A stretch of 21,098 bases of DNA from CAZPMT01 sp964587655 (GCA_964587655.1 CAZPMT010000097.1:1-21098); one strand, 5' to 3'; positions 1 to 8,364 are shown, counted from the first letter of the stretch. Notes: a model not told the origin generated them from the sequence alone. Made by a program: numbers and translations.

Positions 1-132
1 ACCCGCTTCTCATCCTCCCACGCGAAAACTCGACTCCTTACATGCGGATCGGGGATGGAGAAGGGAACTTGTGTTGCCGGAACGATTGGGCTATTCTCTC
101 TTTGGGCATCATGTGTTGGGGAGAGGAAAGGC

Positions 133-1146
133 ATGGTCAAGGAGGATCTCCACCACGAGTATGAGATCGCGATGGATCTCTACAAGGATGGCGACTATGC
201 CGACGCGCTGGCGTTGTTTAATCGGATCGCTCACGAGTGTCCCGACAGCAAACACGTGATGTATGGGCGCGGTCTTTGTCTCGTTGCGTTGGAGCGGGTA
301 GTGGAAGCGCAGGCAATTCGCGATCGACTCGCCGGCCACAAGGAGAAAGTCGCGAGGCAGCTCTTGGCCAAGCTCGACGCGAAGCTTCGCGAGAAGCTCC
401 ATGAAATGGAAAGGGCGGGGCACAAGGCCGAGAGCCGTTCCCGCTCAAGTGTCTCAAGCATCTCGAAACCGCGGGCATCCCGCTCGACCGTTGCCGTCAT
501 CATCCTTGCCGTTGTTGCGGCACTCGCCGCAACACTCGTGATCTATATGCGATACGAAAGCACAACTTCCGAAGAAAGCCTTTCGGAAATCCGGGAATCG
601 GAAACGCCTTTCGCGGGGACGGATCCGGACCAGTACGTCGAAGCGGCAACCTTCTTGCCGACAGGCAGCAGGGAAACAACTTTCCGTTTTGTCGTGTTCC
701 TTTCGCCTCCAACGAGAGATATGTCCAACGCGCCGACCGATGCCCAGGAGGACTGCGTGGGAGGTCCCGCAGTGGGCGACTGGACAACGATGAAAGCCAA
801 AATCAAGAAGGCCCTGGGCATGTCCAACAGCAGTGACGAGATGCTGAAAGGCGTGCCGCGCAACAAGCTCGTGTGCACCGTCGTACTTCCGCGTAGTGAC
901 ATCGCGTTGTCGGGCAAACTCGATGGGAAACATGTCGAGACGTTCGCCCCGGGCAGCATGAAGGATCTCGCCGCCGTGATCCAGGCCTGTGGCAAGCCGG
1001 AGCGGACGGAGGTATGGACGCAGTCCGGGCTCAGCGCCGGGATCACTGGAGAGATCCAGTGGTGGGGACGCCTTGGCCTGACCGCGGACGCAACAGGACA
1101 GATAAGTCACGTGCTGCTGCAAGCCTATCCGGGGGACAAGCGATAA
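133..1146 (+). CDS. TPR-containing single-pass membrane protein, unknown function
   Basis: I do not recognise this protein as a named family. Residues about 5-70 form amphipathic helices of tetratricopeptide type (EIAMDLYKDGDYADALALF, then a second helical pair), followed by a charged, probably coiled-coil stretch to about residue 100. A serine/arginine-rich linker leads to one hydrophobic segment at about residues 118-140 (VAVIILAVVAALAATLVIYM). The C-terminal ~195 residues would then lie outside the cytoplasm. The start at 133 is chosen because GAGAGGAAAGG precedes it at good spacing. An in-frame ATG at 55 would add 26 residues, including a hydrophobic stretch, but has a poorer ribosome site. 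A role in protein-protein assembly at the membrane is inferred only from the TPR-like repeats. Its spacing from folD (108 nt) does not argue for a shared pathway. Confidence 0.6.
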   Translation: MVKEDLHHEYEIAMDLYKDGDYADALALFNRIAHECPDSKHVMYGRGLCLVALERVVEAQAIRDRLAGHKEKVARQLLAKLDAKLREKLHEMERAGHKAESRSRSSVSSISKPRASRSTVAVIILAVVAALAATLVIYMRYESTTSEESLSEIRESETPFAGTDPDQYVEAATFLPTGSRETTFRFVVFLSPPTRDMSNAPTDAQEDCVGGPAVGDWTTMKAKIKKALGMSNSSDEMLKGVPRNKLVCTVVLPRSDIALSGKLDGKHVETFAPGSMKDLAAVIQACGKPERTEVWTQSGLSAGITGEIQWWGRLGLTADATGQISHVLLQAYPGDKR

Positions 1147-1254
1147 CCTCTCTGCTTAAGACGCCGGCGTACGGCAGGCCGCGTCAGGCATTCTTGAACG
1201 GGCACGGCGACTTGGATATCATCACCCCGGTTCCCACGCAGGAGGAAAGACAAT

Positions 1255-2148
1255 ATGAAGAAGATGGCAGAGGTTATCGACGGCAACAAGGTGGCTGAGG
1301 AGATTCGCGAGGAATTGAAGGGCGAAATTGCGGCGCTCAAGAAACGGCGCATCGTGCCCGGGCTGGCGGTGGTGCTCGTGGGCGAGAACGCCGCGAGCGT
1401 GGTCTACGTGGGCAGGAAGAAAAAGTCCTGCGCGGAACTGGGCATTGCATCGTTCTCGTTCGAGCTTCCCGCCACTTGTTCCGAGAAACACCTGTTGAAC
1501 CTGATCGCCAAGCTGAACGCCGATCCGAAAGTCGATGGCATCCTGGTTCAACTGCCTCTCCCGAAACAGATCGACGAACACAAGGTCCTGCTCGCGATTG
1601 ATCCGGAGAAGGACATCGATGGGTTCCACCCGATAAACGTCGGCAAGATGCTGAGCGGCGAACCGGGGTTCCTGCCCTGCACGCCCGCCGGATGCCAGCA
1701 GCTTCTTGTCCGGACGGGCAACAATCCGTCCGGCAAACACGTCGTCGTCTTGGGCCGCTCCAACATCGTCGGGAAACCTATCGCGGCGATGCTGATGCAG
1801 AAGGCCGAAGGGGCGAATGCCACCGTTACCGTATGTCATTCGAGAACGGACAACCTTCCCTCCATTACACGACAGGCGGATATCCTCGTCGCGGCCATCG
1901 GCGTGCCCGAGTTCGTCAAAGCGTCGATGATCAAACCGGGCGCGGTGGTGATCGACGTCGGCGTCAACCGCATTGAAGACGCGAGCAAGAAGAGCGGCTA
2001 CCGCCTCGTCGGCGACGTGGATTTCAACAGCGTCAGCAAGAAGGCCAAGGCCATCAGCCCCGTCCCCGGCGGCGTCGGCCCGATGACGATCACCATGCTC
2101 ATGAAGAATACTGTCCAAGCCGCACGCGCGCGTCGAAAAGCAAAGTGA
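1255..2148 (+). CDS. folD: FolD, methylenetetrahydrofolate dehydrogenase/cyclohydrolase
   Basis: Bifunctional cytoplasmic enzyme that oxidises 5,10-methylene-THF to 5,10-methenyl-THF with NADP and hydrolyses that to 10-formyl-THF, feeding purine and formyl-Met synthesis. The family signatures are all visible: YVGRKKKSC with the catalytic lysine region, DGILVQLPLP, PCTPAGC, the Rossmann-domain segment GRSNIVGKPIAAML, CHSRT, DVGVNR, GDVDF and the terminal PVPGGVGPMTITML. The length of 297 residues is normal for the family. AGGAGG at 1240-1245 sits 9 nt before this ATG; a second in-frame ATG three codons later is less well placed. It looks monocistronic: the next gene starts about 150 nt away, beyond a palindromic repeat. 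Confidence 0.97.
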   Translation: MKKMAEVIDGNKVAEEIREELKGEIAALKKRRIVPGLAVVLVGENAASVVYVGRKKKSCAELGIASFSFELPATCSEKHLLNLIAKLNADPKVDGILVQLPLPKQIDEHKVLLAIDPEKDIDGFHPINVGKMLSGEPGFLPCTPAGCQQLLVRTGNNPSGKHVVVLGRSNIVGKPIAAMLMQKAEGANATVTVCHSRTDNLPSITRQADILVAAIGVPEFVKASMIKPGAVVIDVGVNRIEDASKKSGYRLVGDVDFNSVSKKAKAISPVPGGVGPMTITMLMKNTVQAARARRKAK

Positions 2149-2180
2149 TCCAACCCCAACGCAGTTCGGCGGGTCGTAGC

Positions 2181-2197
2181 GCAGGCATCTTGCCTGC
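2181..2197. repeat. Short palindromic repeat GCAGGC-atctt-GCCTGC
   Basis: Six-base perfect arms (2181-2186 and 2192-2197) around a 5-nt loop. Imperfect pairing extends outward through CGTAGC on the left and TTACG on the right. There is no T-run, so an intrinsic terminator is unlikely. It resembles dispersed palindromes common in GC-rich genomes; I see only one copy in this window. Confidence 0.45.
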
Positions 2198-2238
2198 TTA
2201 CGCCGCCCAGATCAGGTTGGAAACTCGCTGCTATTCTG

Positions 2239-2268
2239 AATTCTGAATTCTGTATTCCCATTGCCTTT
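2239..2268 (-). repeat. 30-bp dispersed repeat, copy 1 (inverse of 15327-15356)
   Basis: This 30-bp stretch is the exact reverse complement of 15327-15356. Its core on the minus strand is GGCAATGGGAATACAGAATT. The GAATTCT motif is repeated once more on the left flank at 2233-2239. It lies in the spacer between folD and the oxidoreductase gene, just before the latter's ribosome site. Confidence 0.8.
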
Positions 2269-2295
2269 CTTGGGGATCAAGGGAGTTCGACCGAA

Positions 2296-3447
2296 ATGTT
2301 CCGCACTCTGCGCGTTGGAATCGTGGGCCATGGCTTCATGGGCAAGGTGCACGGCCACGCGTACCGCTCGCTCGGCTTCTACTACGATCCGCCGCCCGCG
2401 AAGGTGATTCTTGCAGGCGTTGCCACGCAGACTGAGCCGAGTTGGAGACGGGCCGTCGACGAAGTGGGCTTCGAATTCGGCACGACTGATTTTCACGAAC
2501 TCTGCGCCCGCGACGATATCGACATCATCGATTGCTGCGCCCCCAACTACGCTCACAAGGATGTGTTGCTGGCCGCGCTGCGTAACGGCAAGCACGTGTA
2601 CATGGACAAGCCGCTTTGCCTGGACTTGGCCGAGGCGCGGGAGATGGCGGCGGCCGCCGCCGCACATCCAAAGTGCATAACGCAGATGACCTTCAACTAC
2701 CGGTTCGTTCCCGCAATGCTGCGCGCAAAGGAACTCGTTGAAGCCGGCGCGCTCGGGCAGGTCTTCTCCGCTCGGGTGTGCTACCTGCACGCGGGATACG
2801 TCAGCCCGGACCGGCCCATAACCTGGCGGCTCGAGGTCGCCAAGAGCGGCAAGGGCGGCGCGCTGTTCGATCTGGGTTCGCACGTAATAGATCTCACGCG
2901 CCATCTCCTGGGCGAATTCGCCGAAGTGAATCACCTCGCCGGGACGTTCATCAAGGAGCGCCCGCTCAAAGACGACCCGTCGAAAAAGGCGCCGGTCGAG
3001 GTCGACGACATTTCCGTCATCTCGTTCCGGCTTAAGAACGGCTCCATTGGAACGATCGAGTCCTCCCGCCTCGCGACGGGCGTGCAGGACGAGATTCGCG
3101 TCGAGGCCCACGGCAGCAAGGGCGCGATCCGCTTCAATCTCATGCAGCCGAACTACCTCGAGTTCTACGACGGCTCGCTTCCCGAGGGCGTGTACGGCGG
3201 CGACCGCGGATTCAAGGCCATCGAGTGCGTGGCCCGCTATCCGAAGCCGGCCTCATTGCCGGGACCCAAGAACACGATTGGATGGGAACGCTTCCACGTG
3301 CATTGCATCTGCAACTTCGTCAAACACGTAGTCGAGGGAACCCCAGCGAAGCCGGATATCATGGATGGCGCGAAAACGCAGGCGGTCATGGAAGCCGCGC
3401 TCGAGTCCCAGCGCAGCGGCGCCTGGCGGCGCGTGCCCGAGATCTAG
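2296..3447 (+). CDS. Gfo/Idh/MocA family NAD(P)-dependent oxidoreductase
   Basis: Predicted cytoplasmic dehydrogenase acting on a sugar, inositol or sugar-acid substrate; the exact substrate cannot be read from sequence. The N-terminal Rossmann fold opens with GIVGHGFMGKVH (residues ~8-19). The family EKP motif appears as DKPL near residue 104. The catalytic-domain motif DLGSHVIDLTRHLLGE places the expected His/Asp pair at about H196 and D199. The length of 383 residues is normal. AAGGGAG about 10 nt upstream supports this start. There is no signal peptide. The gene stands alone; the other sugar genes of this window (aldolase, amidohydrolase, epimerase) are distant, so a joint pathway is only a possibility. 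Confidence 0.93.
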   Translation: MFRTLRVGIVGHGFMGKVHGHAYRSLGFYYDPPPAKVILAGVATQTEPSWRRAVDEVGFEFGTTDFHELCARDDIDIIDCCAPNYAHKDVLLAALRNGKHVYMDKPLCLDLAEAREMAAAAAAHPKCITQMTFNYRFVPAMLRAKELVEAGALGQVFSARVCYLHAGYVSPDRPITWRLEVAKSGKGGALFDLGSHVIDLTRHLLGEFAEVNHLAGTFIKERPLKDDPSKKAPVEVDDISVISFRLKNGSIGTIESSRLATGVQDEIRVEAHGSKGAIRFNLMQPNYLEFYDGSLPEGVYGGDRGFKAIECVARYPKPASLPGPKNTIGWERFHVHCICNFVKHVVEGTPAKPDIMDGAKTQAVMEAALESQRSGAWRRVPEI

Positions 3448-3568
3448 CGGTGTGAGTCGGCGCGGCCCTTCCGAGAGGCACGCCGCCGAGGTGTGGGCGA
3501 AACCCACAGCCAGACCGTCTCCTTCAGCCACAGCATCGAGGTGCAACCCATGCCGAAGTGAGCATCAG

Positions 3569-3664
3569 GAGAGATCCGGACTACGGAATGGCCTGACAAT
3601 CTATGGAAGCATGGCCTTTTGCTGAGCGTGGTTCCGGATCTCTCTCGTCTCGCTATTCCGTAGT
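3569..3664. repeat. Two interleaved inverted repeats in a non-coding spacer
   Basis: The 330-nt spacer 3448-3777 has no convincing gene. It holds GAGAGATCCGGA (3569-3580) paired with TCCGGATCTCTC (3633-3644), and ACTACGGAAT (3580-3589) paired with ATTCCGTAGT (3655-3664). Both pairs are perfect and they cross rather than nest. Downstream, at about 3674-3698, short GGATCCCT/GGATCTCC units recur in tandem. A related GGATCTCC-CTGG stretch lies near 4454-4472, on the far side of the toxin-antitoxin pair. Confidence 0.7.
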
Positions 3665-3717
3665 CTGTCCCCGGATCCCTCTGGATCCCTGGATCTCCAA
3701 TTCAGGACACTGGGTCA

Positions 3718-3748
3718 TTGCGCTCTTCTCAGAAACAAGTGTTATAAT
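3718..3748 (+). promoter_or_regulatory. Candidate promoter of the DUF104/PIN operon
   Basis: A perfect -10 hexamer TATAAT lies at 3743-3748, 29 nt before the antitoxin ATG. The best -35 is TTGCGC at 3718-3723 with a long 19-nt spacer, so the -35 is weak. GAGGAG at 3766-3771 is the ribosome site. Confidence 0.5.
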
Positions 3749-3777
3749 CCCAGGGTAAGTGCGACGAGGAGACCCAT

Positions 3778-4026
3778 ATGACATACCAAGGACACGTCGA
3801 GAACGGAATCGTTGTGCTGGACGACCCAGTGCCGCTGCCCGACGGAGCCAGAGTGGAAGTTGCCGTACTCAATCCGTCGGATGCGGAAAAGACGGGCAAG
3901 CCCATTTGGATGGTTGCCGTGGAAATGGGGGCCTCCGTCCCTCCCGATGAATGGGACAAGATGCCGACGGACGCCTCGAAGAACCTGGATCACTATCTCT
4001 ACGGCGTCGCGAAGAGGGACGAATGA
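3778..4026 (+). CDS. DUF104/AF2212-like antitoxin
   Basis: A small 82-residue protein whose N-terminus (MTYQGHVENGIVVLDD, then PLPDGARVEV) matches the short beta-rich AF2212-like (DUF104) antitoxin pattern. The family is usually found directly upstream of PIN-domain toxins. The C-terminal half, rich in acidic residues and prolines, would be the toxin-neutralising segment by analogy. Its TGA overlaps the ATG of the PIN gene (ATGA at 4023-4026), so the two are translationally coupled. GAGGAG six nt before the ATG supports the start. By analogy it binds and inhibits the PIN ribonuclease; DNA binding by this family is less certain. Confidence 0.82.
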   Translation: MTYQGHVENGIVVLDDPVPLPDGARVEVAVLNPSDAEKTGKPIWMVAVEMGASVPPDEWDKMPTDASKNLDHYLYGVAKRDE

Positions 4027-4433
4027 GAGCCGCCTTTGCCGACAGCGGGTACTGGATTGCGCTGTTGAACCCCCGAGACGAGCTCCACGAGACCGCCGTC
4101 CAGGTCTCGTCCGGCTTCGGCACGACGATCATCGTGACGAGCGAAATGGTCCTTACGGAAGTACTCAACCACTTTGCCGAGAGCGGACAGTTTCTCCGAA
4201 GCACCGCTTGCGCCTTTGTTGAGCGTCTCTGTGACAGTCCTGACTGCCAAGTTGTTCCTCAGACCAGCGGTTTGTTTCGAAATGCCCTTCGCCACTACAA
4301 GCAACGCCCGGACAAGAACTGGAGTCTCACGGATTGCGCCTCGATTCTCATGATGGAGTCTGAAGGGGTTAAGGAAGTCCTTACCCATGATAGACATTTT
4401 CAGCAGGCTGGTTTCATACCATTGCTGAGGTGA
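4023..4433 (+). CDS. PIN-domain (VapC-like) ribonuclease toxin
   Basis: A 136-residue PIN-domain protein, predicted to be a metal-dependent RNase toxin held in check by the preceding antitoxin. The four acidic positions of a PIN active site are present: D7 (FADSGYWIALL), E46 (LTEVLNHF), D104 (SLTDCASI) and D123 (THDRHFQQAGF). The length is typical of VapC-like toxins. The start is placed at the ATG that overlaps the antitoxin stop; a longer in-frame reading from 3951 would run back through the antitoxin gene and is not credible. The RNA target cannot be deduced. Confidence 0.9.
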   Translation: MRAAFADSGYWIALLNPRDELHETAVQVSSGFGTTIIVTSEMVLTEVLNHFAESGQFLRSTACAFVERLCDSPDCQVVPQTSGLFRNALRHYKQRPDKNWSLTDCASILMMESEGVKEVLTHDRHFQQAGFIPLLR

Positions 4434-4494
4434 AGGAGTTGAAGCTGGCGGCTCCAGGATCTCCCTGGATCCCCGCAGTCAACATTGGGCTGCA

Positions 4495-5160
4495 TCAAGC
4501 GTTGCGTCGCGCGGCGTAATACGGGCACAGGTCGTTGATGGGGCACTGCGCGCATTGGGGTTTGCGCGCACGGCACACGGTTCTCCCGTGAAAGACCAGG
4601 CAATGCGAGTTCAACGTCCAATCCTCGCGCGGCCAGATCTTCATCAGGTCTTGTTCGATCTTGGCGGGGTCTTCGTTGCGCGTAAAGCCGAGCCTGCGGC
4701 TCACCCGTATGCAGTGGGTGTCCACGATGATGCCAGGGGTATTGAAACATTCACACAACAGGACATTCGCGGTCTTGCGTCCGACGCCGTCGAGGGTGAG
4801 GAGGTCTTCCATCGTATTCGGTACAACGCCGCCGTAGGTCTCGATGATTCGCGAGCACGCATTGACGATGCTCTTCGCCTTTTGACGGAAGAACCCGCAC
4901 GTGCGGATGGCCGCCTCGATTTCCGCGCGCGGCGCCGACACGTAGTCCCGCGGCCTCCGGTATTTCTTGAACAGCGTTCGGGTGACGACGTTGACGCGCA
5001 CATCCGTGCACTGAGCCGCAAGGATGGTGGCCACGAGCAATTCGAGCGGGTTCTTGTGGCCAAGCGAACACCGCGCGCCGGGATAGGCCTTCCGCAGCCG
5101 CTTGAAGATCTCCCCTGCACGGTCCCGCTTGTCCCGCAGGGTGTTCTTGAATCGCGTCAT
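4495..5160 (-). CDS. nth: Endonuclease III, [4Fe-4S] DNA glycosylase/AP lyase
   Basis: Base-excision-repair enzyme that removes oxidised pyrimidines and nicks at the abasic site. The helix-hairpin-helix LLTLDGVGRKTANVLL carries catalytic K129, and VDTHCIRVSRRLG carries catalytic D147. The C-terminal cluster motif is complete: C196-x6-C203-x2-C206-x5-C212. At 221 residues it has the family's usual size. It starts 21 nt after the stop of the flavoprotein gene on the same strand, so the two are probably co-transcribed. Its 3' end faces the PIN toxin gene with only about 60 nt between, and I see no convincing terminator there. Confidence 0.97.
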   Translation of the reverse strand: MTRFKNTLRDKRDRAGEIFKRLRKAYPGARCSLGHKNPLELLVATILAAQCTDVRVNVVTRTLFKKYRRPRDYVSAPRAEIEAAIRTCGFFRQKAKSIVNACSRIIETYGGVVPNTMEDLLTLDGVGRKTANVLLCECFNTPGIIVDTHCIRVSRRLGFTRNEDPAKIEQDLMKIWPREDWTLNSHCLVFHGRTVCRARKPQCAQCPINDLCPYYAARRNA

Positions 5161-5181
5161 TGCACGCCCTTTGGCGCGGGG

Positions 5182-5757
5182 CTACGCGCTAATCTTCTTT
5201 GCCAGCCAGGCAAGGTTCTCGGCGAAGCGCGCAACAGTCTCCATGCCCTCGGTGTCCTCGGAGACCTGGCCCTTCTTCGTGCCGAAGGCGACGTTCCAAT
5301 ACGTCGAGCCCGCAACGATCATGTCGTTGATCGTGAACCAATACATCAGTTGCGCGTACGTGAAGTTCTGGCCCGCGCGCCGCGCCACCGCCACGGGGCC
5401 GCCGAGCTTCCGCGAGAACAGGTGGCCGTTGAACCGAGAGATGTAGCCCGCGCGATCCAGCAGCGACATTATCTGCGGCGTCGCCGACCCAAAGTACACC
5501 GGCGAACCCACCACGATGATATCCGCGTCGAGCATCTTCTCGAACACACCGTGGAAGTCATCGCCCTTGTTCGCGCACTGCTTGTCTTTGAGACGCGCGC
5601 ACGTGCCGCACGCGGTGCACGGATCGATTTTCTTCTCGCCGAGACGAACGAGTTCGCCCGGAACGCCTCCGGCCTCGAGCACCTCCAACACCTTCCTGAG
5701 CAGGATTTCGGTGTTTCCTTCAATGCGCGGGCTGCCGCATATCGCAATAGCTTTCAC
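5182..5757 (-). CDS. Flavodoxin-fold iron-sulfur flavoprotein-like NAD(P)H/FMN reductase
   Basis: A 191-residue flavodoxin-like protein of the NADPH-dependent FMN reductase/iron-sulfur flavoprotein (Isf) group. The FMN-phosphate loop is AICGSPRIEGNTEILL at the N-terminus. A compact cluster motif C-x2-C-x2-C-x7-C (CTACGTCARLKDKQC) follows at about residues 47-61, and the second flavin loop is VVGSPVYFGSATPQ. Isf proteins bind FMN plus a [4Fe-4S] cluster and carry electrons; the donor here is unknown. The start is the GTG at 5757 because AGGAAGGAG lies 8 nt upstream and the fold begins right after it. An ATG 16 codons further up gives an extension without family match. It precedes nth by 21 nt. 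Confidence 0.85.
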   Translation of the reverse strand: MKAIAICGSPRIEGNTEILLRKVLEVLEAGGVPGELVRLGEKKIDPCTACGTCARLKDKQCANKGDDFHGVFEKMLDADIIVVGSPVYFGSATPQIMSLLDRAGYISRFNGHLFSRKLGGPVAVARRAGQNFTYAQLMYWFTINDMIVAGSTYWNVAFGTKKGQVSEDTEGMETVARFAENLAWLAKKISA

Positions 5758-5853
5758 TGCACGGACTCCTTCCTGTTTGACAAAGACGCCTCCATCGAAA
5801 ACCAACGTGCGTCTGGAAATCTAACCGGAAACCGTTCGGAGAAGCAACATGCG

Positions 5854-5867
5854 GTCCCGCGCGGGAC
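5854..5867. repeat. 14-bp perfect palindrome between priA and the flavoprotein gene
   Basis: GTCCCGCGCGGGAC lies 17 nt past the priA stop and about 100 nt before the flavoprotein start. It could be a protein-binding site or a short hairpin; there is no T-run to make it a standard terminator. Confidence 0.35.
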
Positions 5868-5884
5868 GACAACGCACGGTGTGT

Positions 5885-8341
5885 CTAGAAGACGCCGTAA
5901 GGATCGGGATCGATCTTCAGTTGCACGCTGCCCGCGGAAGCGGCGTCCGCAAACGCGGTTTGCGCGGCCCGTGCAAGGTCGTTCAGCCGTTTGGCGCTGC
6001 GCGACAACACGGCCAGGTTCCAACGGTACCGTTTCTTGACGCGATGCACGACCGCCGGGGACGGTCCCAGGATCTCGGACGCGCGGATCTCCTTCAAAGC
6101 CGCCTGCTCGCGCACGAGACGGTGAAGCAGCATCGCGCTCCGTTCCGCCACCAGGGGATCTTCTGACTCGATGCCGAAGTTGATCATGCGGCGGAGAGGC
6201 GGATACCCGGTATTCCGGCGCTCAGCGATCTCGCGCCGGTAGAATGCCTCGTAATCATGATGCATGGCCGCCCGGATCGCATAGTGGTTAGGCCGGTATG
6301 ACTGCATGATGACGATGCCGGCGCGGTCTCCTCGGCCGGCGCGCCCGGCGACCTGGGTCAGCAGTTGGAACGCGTTTTCCGCGGCGCGGAAATCCGGCAG
6401 GGTCAAACTCGTGTCGGCGTTCAGCACGCCTACGAGCGTCACGCCAGGGTAGTCATGTCCTTTGGCAATCATCTGCGTGCCGACGAGGATGTCTATCTCC
6501 CCCGCGGCGAACCGGCCCAGGATCTTCGCGTGCCCGCCTTTGCCCGCGGTCGTGTCGGCATCCATGCGGGCGATCCGCGCGTCGCGGAAGGCCCGCATCA
6601 GGAAGTCTTCCGCCTTCTGCGTTCCGGTTCCGAGGAAAAGGAGCGGATGAAATTGGCATTTGCCGCATACGCCGGGCACGTCCGTGCGCGCGTTGCAGTA
6701 GTGGCAACTAAGAAAGGCGCCGCTCGCGTGATAGGTGAGGCTTACGTTGCAGTTCGCGCACTCGGCCACCCACCCGCACTTTGGACAGAGCACAAACGGC
6801 GAGTAACCGCGCCGGTTCAACAGCAACACTACCTGTTCACCCGCGGCCACGCGCTCTCGCACGGCCTCCTCGAGCGTGCGCGACAGGATGACTTCTCCGC
6901 CGGTCTCGCGCGTTTCCTCCCGCATGTCCACAAGCTGCACCCGCGGCAACGATCCGCGCGTGGCCCTTCGCGGCAATTCGAGCCGCGCGAACTTGCCGGT
7001 CTCCGTATTGTAGTACGACTCGACGGAGGGTGTGGCCGACCCGAGCACGGCGACGGCCCCGGCCATCTTCGCGCGCATGACGGCCACGTCGCGCGCATGG
7101 TAGCGCGGCGCGTCGCTTTGTTTATACGAGGTGTCGTGTTCCTCATCGACGATTATGATGCCGAGGCGCGCCAGCGGCGCGAACACCGCGGACCGCGCGC
7201 CCACTACAATCCGGACGTCGCCGCGTTGGGCGCGCCGCCACTCGTCGAAACGCTCTCCCTGCCCGAGGCCGCTGTGAAGGACGGCCACGTCCTGCTGGAA
7301 CCGGGCGATGAACCGTCCCACGGTCTGCGGCGTGAGCGAGATCTCCGGGACCAGGAGGATCGCGTTCCGGCCCAGCCCCAACACGTATTCGATGACCTGA
7401 AGATACACCTCGGTCTTGCCCGAACCCGTCACGCCGCGCAACAGGAACGTTCTGAACTCGCCGCGCCGGACGACGTCCGCAATGGCCGCGAACGCGGCCT
7501 CCTGATCCGGATTGAGGACGTGTTTCTCCCGCGAGCGGGCGTCCGCTTCATAAGCCGGGGTCCGGAACAGGTCCCGTTCGAGCCGTTCGACAAGGCCTCG
7601 CTTGACCAAGGCTGCAATGACCGGCGCCGTTACCCTGTGCTTCGCATAGAGGCTGGTGACCGCGCGATCCGGTTCGCCGTGGAGCAGGTCCAAGTACACC
7701 GCCGCCTGCTTTGGCGACTTTCGCTGCATCTCGGCAAGCTCTTCCGTGGGCGGGATCCTCGCCTCGATCAAGCGCACGTGGAACTCCGTCCGCATCGAGG
7801 CCCCCGTTCGCCGCGACACGGCATCTGCGCGGAGGATATTGCGCGCGACGAGCGTCTGGAGCGTACCGCCGACACCGGTTTCACCCGTTGCCGCGGCGAT
7901 CTGTTTTTCCGTCAGCGCGCCTCGCTGGTAGAGCGCGGCGATGGTCTTCCGTTGCCGCTCCGAGTAACGCCCGGGACCAAGTTGCTCGGTCAGCAGCGTA
8001 TATCGCATCAGAGTGCGCATCTTGAGACCTGCCGGGGCGGCGCATTGCAGGGCTTCCCCGAGCGAACAGCAGTAGTAGTCCGCGATCCACGTGCAGAGGT
8101 CGATCATTTCGAGCGACAGCACCGGCGACGCGTCGGGGAGGTCGCGGAGAGGACGCACGTTCGGCACGTGCGTCTCGTTCGCGAGCCGCACGATATACCC
8201 CGTCTCGGCGCGGTTGAGCACGGGGACCACCGCCCGCATTCCCACGGCGACGCGTTCGCGGAGGGACTCGGGAACGGAATACGTGAAGGGATGATCGACG
8301 GGAAGCGGAAGCGCAACCTCCACGAACCTGGGTTCGTCCAT
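5885..8341 (-). CDS. priA: Primosomal protein N' (PriA replication-restart helicase)
   Basis: A 3'-to-5' superfamily 2 helicase that recognises stalled forks and reloads the replisome. The order of parts is that of PriA: an N-terminal 3'-DNA-binding region (FVEVALPLPVDHPFTYSVP), Walker A GVTGSGKTEVYLQ near residue 305, the Walker B variant IIVDEEHDTSYKQ near 397, and GSATPSVESYY. An inserted zinc-binding module with eight cysteines spans about 515-560 (CPKCGWVAECANC, CHYCN, CGKC). The helicase motifs GTQMIAKGHDYPGVTLV and QVAGRAGRGD follow. It has 818 residues from the ATG at 8341, where the family similarity begins; the frame is open further upstream but overlaps the HNH gene. The ribosome site is weak, and the 23-nt gap from the HNH gene suggests shared transcription. 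Confidence 0.96.
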   Translation of the reverse strand: MDEPRFVEVALPLPVDHPFTYSVPESLRERVAVGMRAVVPVLNRAETGYIVRLANETHVPNVRPLRDLPDASPVLSLEMIDLCTWIADYYCCSLGEALQCAAPAGLKMRTLMRYTLLTEQLGPGRYSERQRKTIAALYQRGALTEKQIAAATGETGVGGTLQTLVARNILRADAVSRRTGASMRTEFHVRLIEARIPPTEELAEMQRKSPKQAAVYLDLLHGEPDRAVTSLYAKHRVTAPVIAALVKRGLVERLERDLFRTPAYEADARSREKHVLNPDQEAAFAAIADVVRRGEFRTFLLRGVTGSGKTEVYLQVIEYVLGLGRNAILLVPEISLTPQTVGRFIARFQQDVAVLHSGLGQGERFDEWRRAQRGDVRIVVGARSAVFAPLARLGIIIVDEEHDTSYKQSDAPRYHARDVAVMRAKMAGAVAVLGSATPSVESYYNTETGKFARLELPRRATRGSLPRVQLVDMREETRETGGEVILSRTLEEAVRERVAAGEQVVLLLNRRGYSPFVLCPKCGWVAECANCNVSLTYHASGAFLSCHYCNARTDVPGVCGKCQFHPLLFLGTGTQKAEDFLMRAFRDARIARMDADTTAGKGGHAKILGRFAAGEIDILVGTQMIAKGHDYPGVTLVGVLNADTSLTLPDFRAAENAFQLLTQVAGRAGRGDRAGIVIMQSYRPNHYAIRAAMHHDYEAFYRREIAERRNTGYPPLRRMINFGIESEDPLVAERSAMLLHRLVREQAALKEIRASEILGPSPAVVHRVKKRYRWNLAVLSRSAKRLNDLARAAQTAFADAASAGSVQLKIDPDPYGVF

Positions 8342-8364
8342 AAGCGACACTCTGCGATGCGCGA

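Noticed and set aside
4452..4472. CCAGG/CCTGG inverted repeat between the PIN toxin gene and nth, considered as a bidirectional terminator
   Set aside because: The stem is only 5 bp with no T-run on either strand.
4555..6039. Long plus-strand open frame opposite nth and the flavoprotein gene
   Set aside because: It is antisense to two genes with complete catalytic motifs. Its translation is arginine/histidine-rich with no domain, as expected of a mirror frame in GC-rich DNA.
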